From CAYZXK01 sp964482395 (GTDB lineage Bacteria; Planctomycetota; Phycisphaerae; UBA1845; Fen-1342), in assembly GCA_964482395.1 (NCBI GenBank), contig CAYZXK010000096.1, positions 1 to 7,202 of the forward strand: DNA of 7,202 bases, read 5' to 3'. Under the pieces are notes generated by a model. That model did not search any database and was not told where the DNA came from. It saw nothing but the letters and a program-made list of their open reading frames with translations. Numbering within the stretch: the first letter of the stretch is position 1; each line of letters begins with the position of its first letter. Below, one piece after another: positions 5,998-7,202 of the stretch. A program made the position numbers and the translations under genes.

Positions 5998-6553
5998 CCG
6001 GCGGCCGCTCCGTAGCCCGTCTTGGCGCCTGGCCCTGCTTGGTCTGGGCGCGCTCCAGTTCGGGTGCGCGGCCTCCTCGGTGCGCCTCATTTCCTACAAG
6101 GACCCCTACTTCCCTGAGCGAGTGGAAGTCAGGCTCTCCGACTGCGCTTACTGGACCGACCCGGGTGGCGACATCCACGCGGCCGCTCGGGCCGGCAGCC
6201 TGGTCGCCGGCCAAGCCGTGACGCACTACCTGCACGTGCACATCTTCTGGCACCCCAGGCCGGGCAAGACCTGGGCCGACCAGACCACCACCGACGCCTT
6301 GCTGCGCTACGTCGTGGTCGCCCCGGACGGGGTTCTGGTGTACTGCGGGACTGGCTTCGCTCTGCCTCGCAAGAAGCTGGGCCGCGAGCTCCGGATCGAC
6401 CTGGAGCTGGCTCGGCTGAAGCTGGACTCCCGAAGCGGCGAGCTGGCGGACATCTTCGGCGACTTTCGGCTCAGCGGCACGCTCCACGCGCGCCACGCGC
6501 CGGCGGCCGCGGCCAACCTCATCCGCGAGGCCGAACTGGCAGCGGCCCGCTGA
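5987..6553 (+). CDS. small predicted lipoprotein of unknown function
   Basis: A 188-residue protein. It has a basic N-terminus (MKSDRRPLRSPSWR), a short hydrophobic core LALLGLGAL, and a candidate lipobox LQFGC with Cys27; this lipobox is imperfect (Gln at -3, Phe at -2), so lipidation is likely but not certain. The mature part contains a His/aromatic-rich stretch THYLHVHIFWHPRPGKTW (79-96), then a beta-looking segment YVVVAPDGVLVYCGTGF (108-124), a charged helix-like region KLGRELRIDLELARLKLD, and an alanine-rich end. I do not recognise the family. The start ATG 5987 overlaps the preceding gene by 11 nt, which suggests co-expression. AGGAG at 5968-5972 is 14 nt upstream, a long spacing. ATG 5987 is chosen over an earlier in-frame start at 5936 because it puts the basic n-region at the terminus of the signal peptide. 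Confidence 0.75.
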   Translation: MKSDRRPLRSPSWRLALLGLGALQFGCAASSVRLISYKDPYFPERVEVRLSDCAYWTDPGGDIHAAARAGSLVAGQAVTHYLHVHIFWHPRPGKTWADQTTTDALLRYVVVAPDGVLVYCGTGFALPRKKLGRELRIDLELARLKLDSRSGELADIFGDFRLSGTLHARHAPAAAANLIREAELAAAR

Positions 6554-6937
6554 GCAGTCTGTAGCGTGAGCTTCGCCCGCCGTTGCCGTCAGGCAGCGGG
6601 ACTCGGGCGGCGCGCCGGGCCCGTCCCGCACTTTGATCTCTCAATCCGCCGATCCTCAATGTCTTATTCCGCGCGCCACGCCAGCCGGTTGGGGCCCCGG
6701 GCCGCACGTCACGGCATGTCGGCATTGCAGACTACGGGCGAATGCCCGGCGGGCAGTGGGTGGAATCCGTGCCTGGGATATGAGCACGCGCAAGGCGCGC
6801 AGACTTGCCCTGATTTCGATTCGGCGGCTGAGGCGCCGAGAGCCCGACAACAAGCCTCACATGTCGGTGTTTTGGGCTTGGCTGGGAAGGCTCGCGCCCA
6901 TGCCGGTTGAATTGGGGAAGTTCTTTCGCAGTTTCTC
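6554..6937 (+). other. Stretch with no convincing gene, several short GC hairpins
   Basis: No frame here has a start with a ribosome site and recognisable protein. Short inverted repeats are at 6576-6600 (CCCGC/GCGGG plus inner TGCC/GGCA), 6604-6623 (CGGGC/GCCCG), 6735-6748 (CGGGC, loop GAAT, GCCCG), 6743-6755 (TGCCC, loop GGC, GGGCA; excludes the preceding one), 6787-6799 (CGCGC, loop AAG, GCGCG) and 6821-6839 (TCGGCG, CGCCGA). None is followed by a T-tract. A 53-codon frame from ATG 6780 to TGA 6939-6941 encodes a very basic peptide with no ribosome site and is probably chance. Confidence 0.5.
6576..6600 (+). terminator. Weak terminator-like hairpin after the lipoprotein gene
   Basis: Starting 23 nt after the stop at 6553, CCCGC/GCGGG (5 bp) encloses TGCC/GGCA (4 bp) with a GTCA loop and a 3-nt bulge (CGT) on the left side. 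No T-run follows, so it is not a standard intrinsic terminator; it may stabilise the 3' end or be chance. Confidence 0.25.
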
Positions 6938-6966
6938 TTGACTGGGGGCGCCGCGCGTGTTACCCT
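6938..6966 (+). promoter_or_regulatory. Sigma70-type promoter upstream of the last gene
   Basis: TTGACT (6938-6943), exactly 17 nt, then TACCCT (6961-6966). The -35 matches 5/6 and the -10 matches 4/6 of consensus, with the optimal spacing. Transcription would begin near 6973 and give a leader of about 57 nt before ATG 7030. This is the best promoter match in the window. Confidence 0.55.
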
Positions 6967-7029
6967 ACTCCTGGGCCTGCCGGCGCACCGCGAGCTACTG
7001 CGGTGCCCTACGGCGCACAGCCAGATGGA

Positions 7030-7202
7030 ATGACGAAACATGTTCGCTTGACATGCCTGGCCCAGCTCGCGGCCCGCCTCATGCAATCAGCTATGGTGCT
7101 CGGCGCGGTTGGCTTCGCTAATGCCCAGTCGACTCAGGAGTCGTGCCCCGCCGTACCACCGGCCGAAAGCCGGGCGGGGAAGCTGGATGTCCCGAAGTTG
7201 GA
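7030..7202 (+). CDS. N-terminus of an exported protein (partial)
   Basis: 57 codons run off the right edge. The N-terminus MTKHVRLTCLAQLAARLMQS is basic, then hydrophobic AMVLGAVGF, followed by ANAQS, a good signal peptidase I site (A-N-A, cutting before Gln33). The visible mature part (QSTQESCPAVPPAESRAGKLD) looks like a flexible linker. The function is not visible. No strong Shine-Dalgarno precedes ATG 7030 (GGA is directly adjacent). An in-frame GTG at 7003 would add nine residues ahead of the basic n-region and is less likely. The promoter at 6938-6966 would serve this gene. Confidence 0.65.
   Translation, partial: MTKHVRLTCLAQLAARLMQSAMVLGAVGFANAQSTQESCPAVPPAESRAGKLDVPKL

Noticed and set aside
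4780..6090. 436-codon open frame on the minus strand
   Set aside because: It lies opposite the amidohydrolase-fold gene, whose protein is recognisable. The minus frame gives a low-complexity Arg/Gln/Gly-rich product with no motif; long antisense frames are common in GC-rich DNA.
6821..6839. TCGGCG/CGCCGA hairpin as an intrinsic terminator
   Set aside because: No T-tract follows, the loop is 7 nt and the nearest upstream stop is over 250 nt away.
6780..6941. 53-codon frame encoding a very basic peptide (MSTRKARRLALISIRRLRRR...)
   Set aside because: It has no Shine-Dalgarno site, and its stop lies within the -35 box of the downstream promoter. A real small protein cannot be excluded but is not supported.
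6709..7086. 125-codon minus-strand frame over the gene-poor stretch
   Set aside because: Cys/Arg/Pro-rich without motif, and it runs across the promoter and start of the exported protein.

Overview
This is a GC-rich bacterial window with compact, often overlapping genes. It holds eight protein-coding genes, two of them cut by the window edges, and no RNA gene, transposon or CRISPR array that I can recognise. The gene set suggests a member of the Planctomycetota or a PVC-group relative. The clues are an LL-diaminopimelate aminotransferase (DapL), a DUF4190-type membrane protein carrying a pseudopilin-like tail, an Amidohydrolase_2-fold protein of a planctomycete-like type, and small lipoproteins with a poor lipobox. 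This placement is inference from gene content, not from a marker gene.

Layout. On the plus strand, positions 1-1696 hold the last 32 codons of an unknown gene, coupled through an ATGA overlap to a cytoplasmic TIM-barrel protein that looks like a glycoside hydrolase (DUF6259-like). Facing it on the minus strand is a two-gene unit, dapL then folK (3362 down to 1672). These two overlap by 7 nt, and folK overlaps the end of the hydrolase-like gene by 25 nt. A 233-nt divergent spacer (3363-3595) separates dapL from the rest, which is all on the plus strand: the DUF4190/pseudopilin-like membrane protein (3596-4327), a LOG-family protein (4401-4967), a spacer with a promoter-like site and an inverted repeat, an amidohydrolase-fold protein (5125-5997), and a small predicted lipoprotein overlapping it by 11 nt (5987-6553). 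A stretch of about 476 nt without a convincing gene follows. It contains several short GC hairpins and ends in a good sigma70-type promoter driving an exported protein that starts at 7030 and runs off the window.

How the genes work together. dapL (lysine and peptidoglycan precursor synthesis) and folK (folate synthesis) are housekeeping genes, probably co-transcribed. The plus-strand genes do not form an obvious pathway. The most notable observation is that the amidohydrolase-fold protein seems to lack three of the usual metal-binding histidines (HxR, E and R at those places) while keeping the late aspartate. I found no clear new multi-gene system; most of the window reads as ordinary chromosome.
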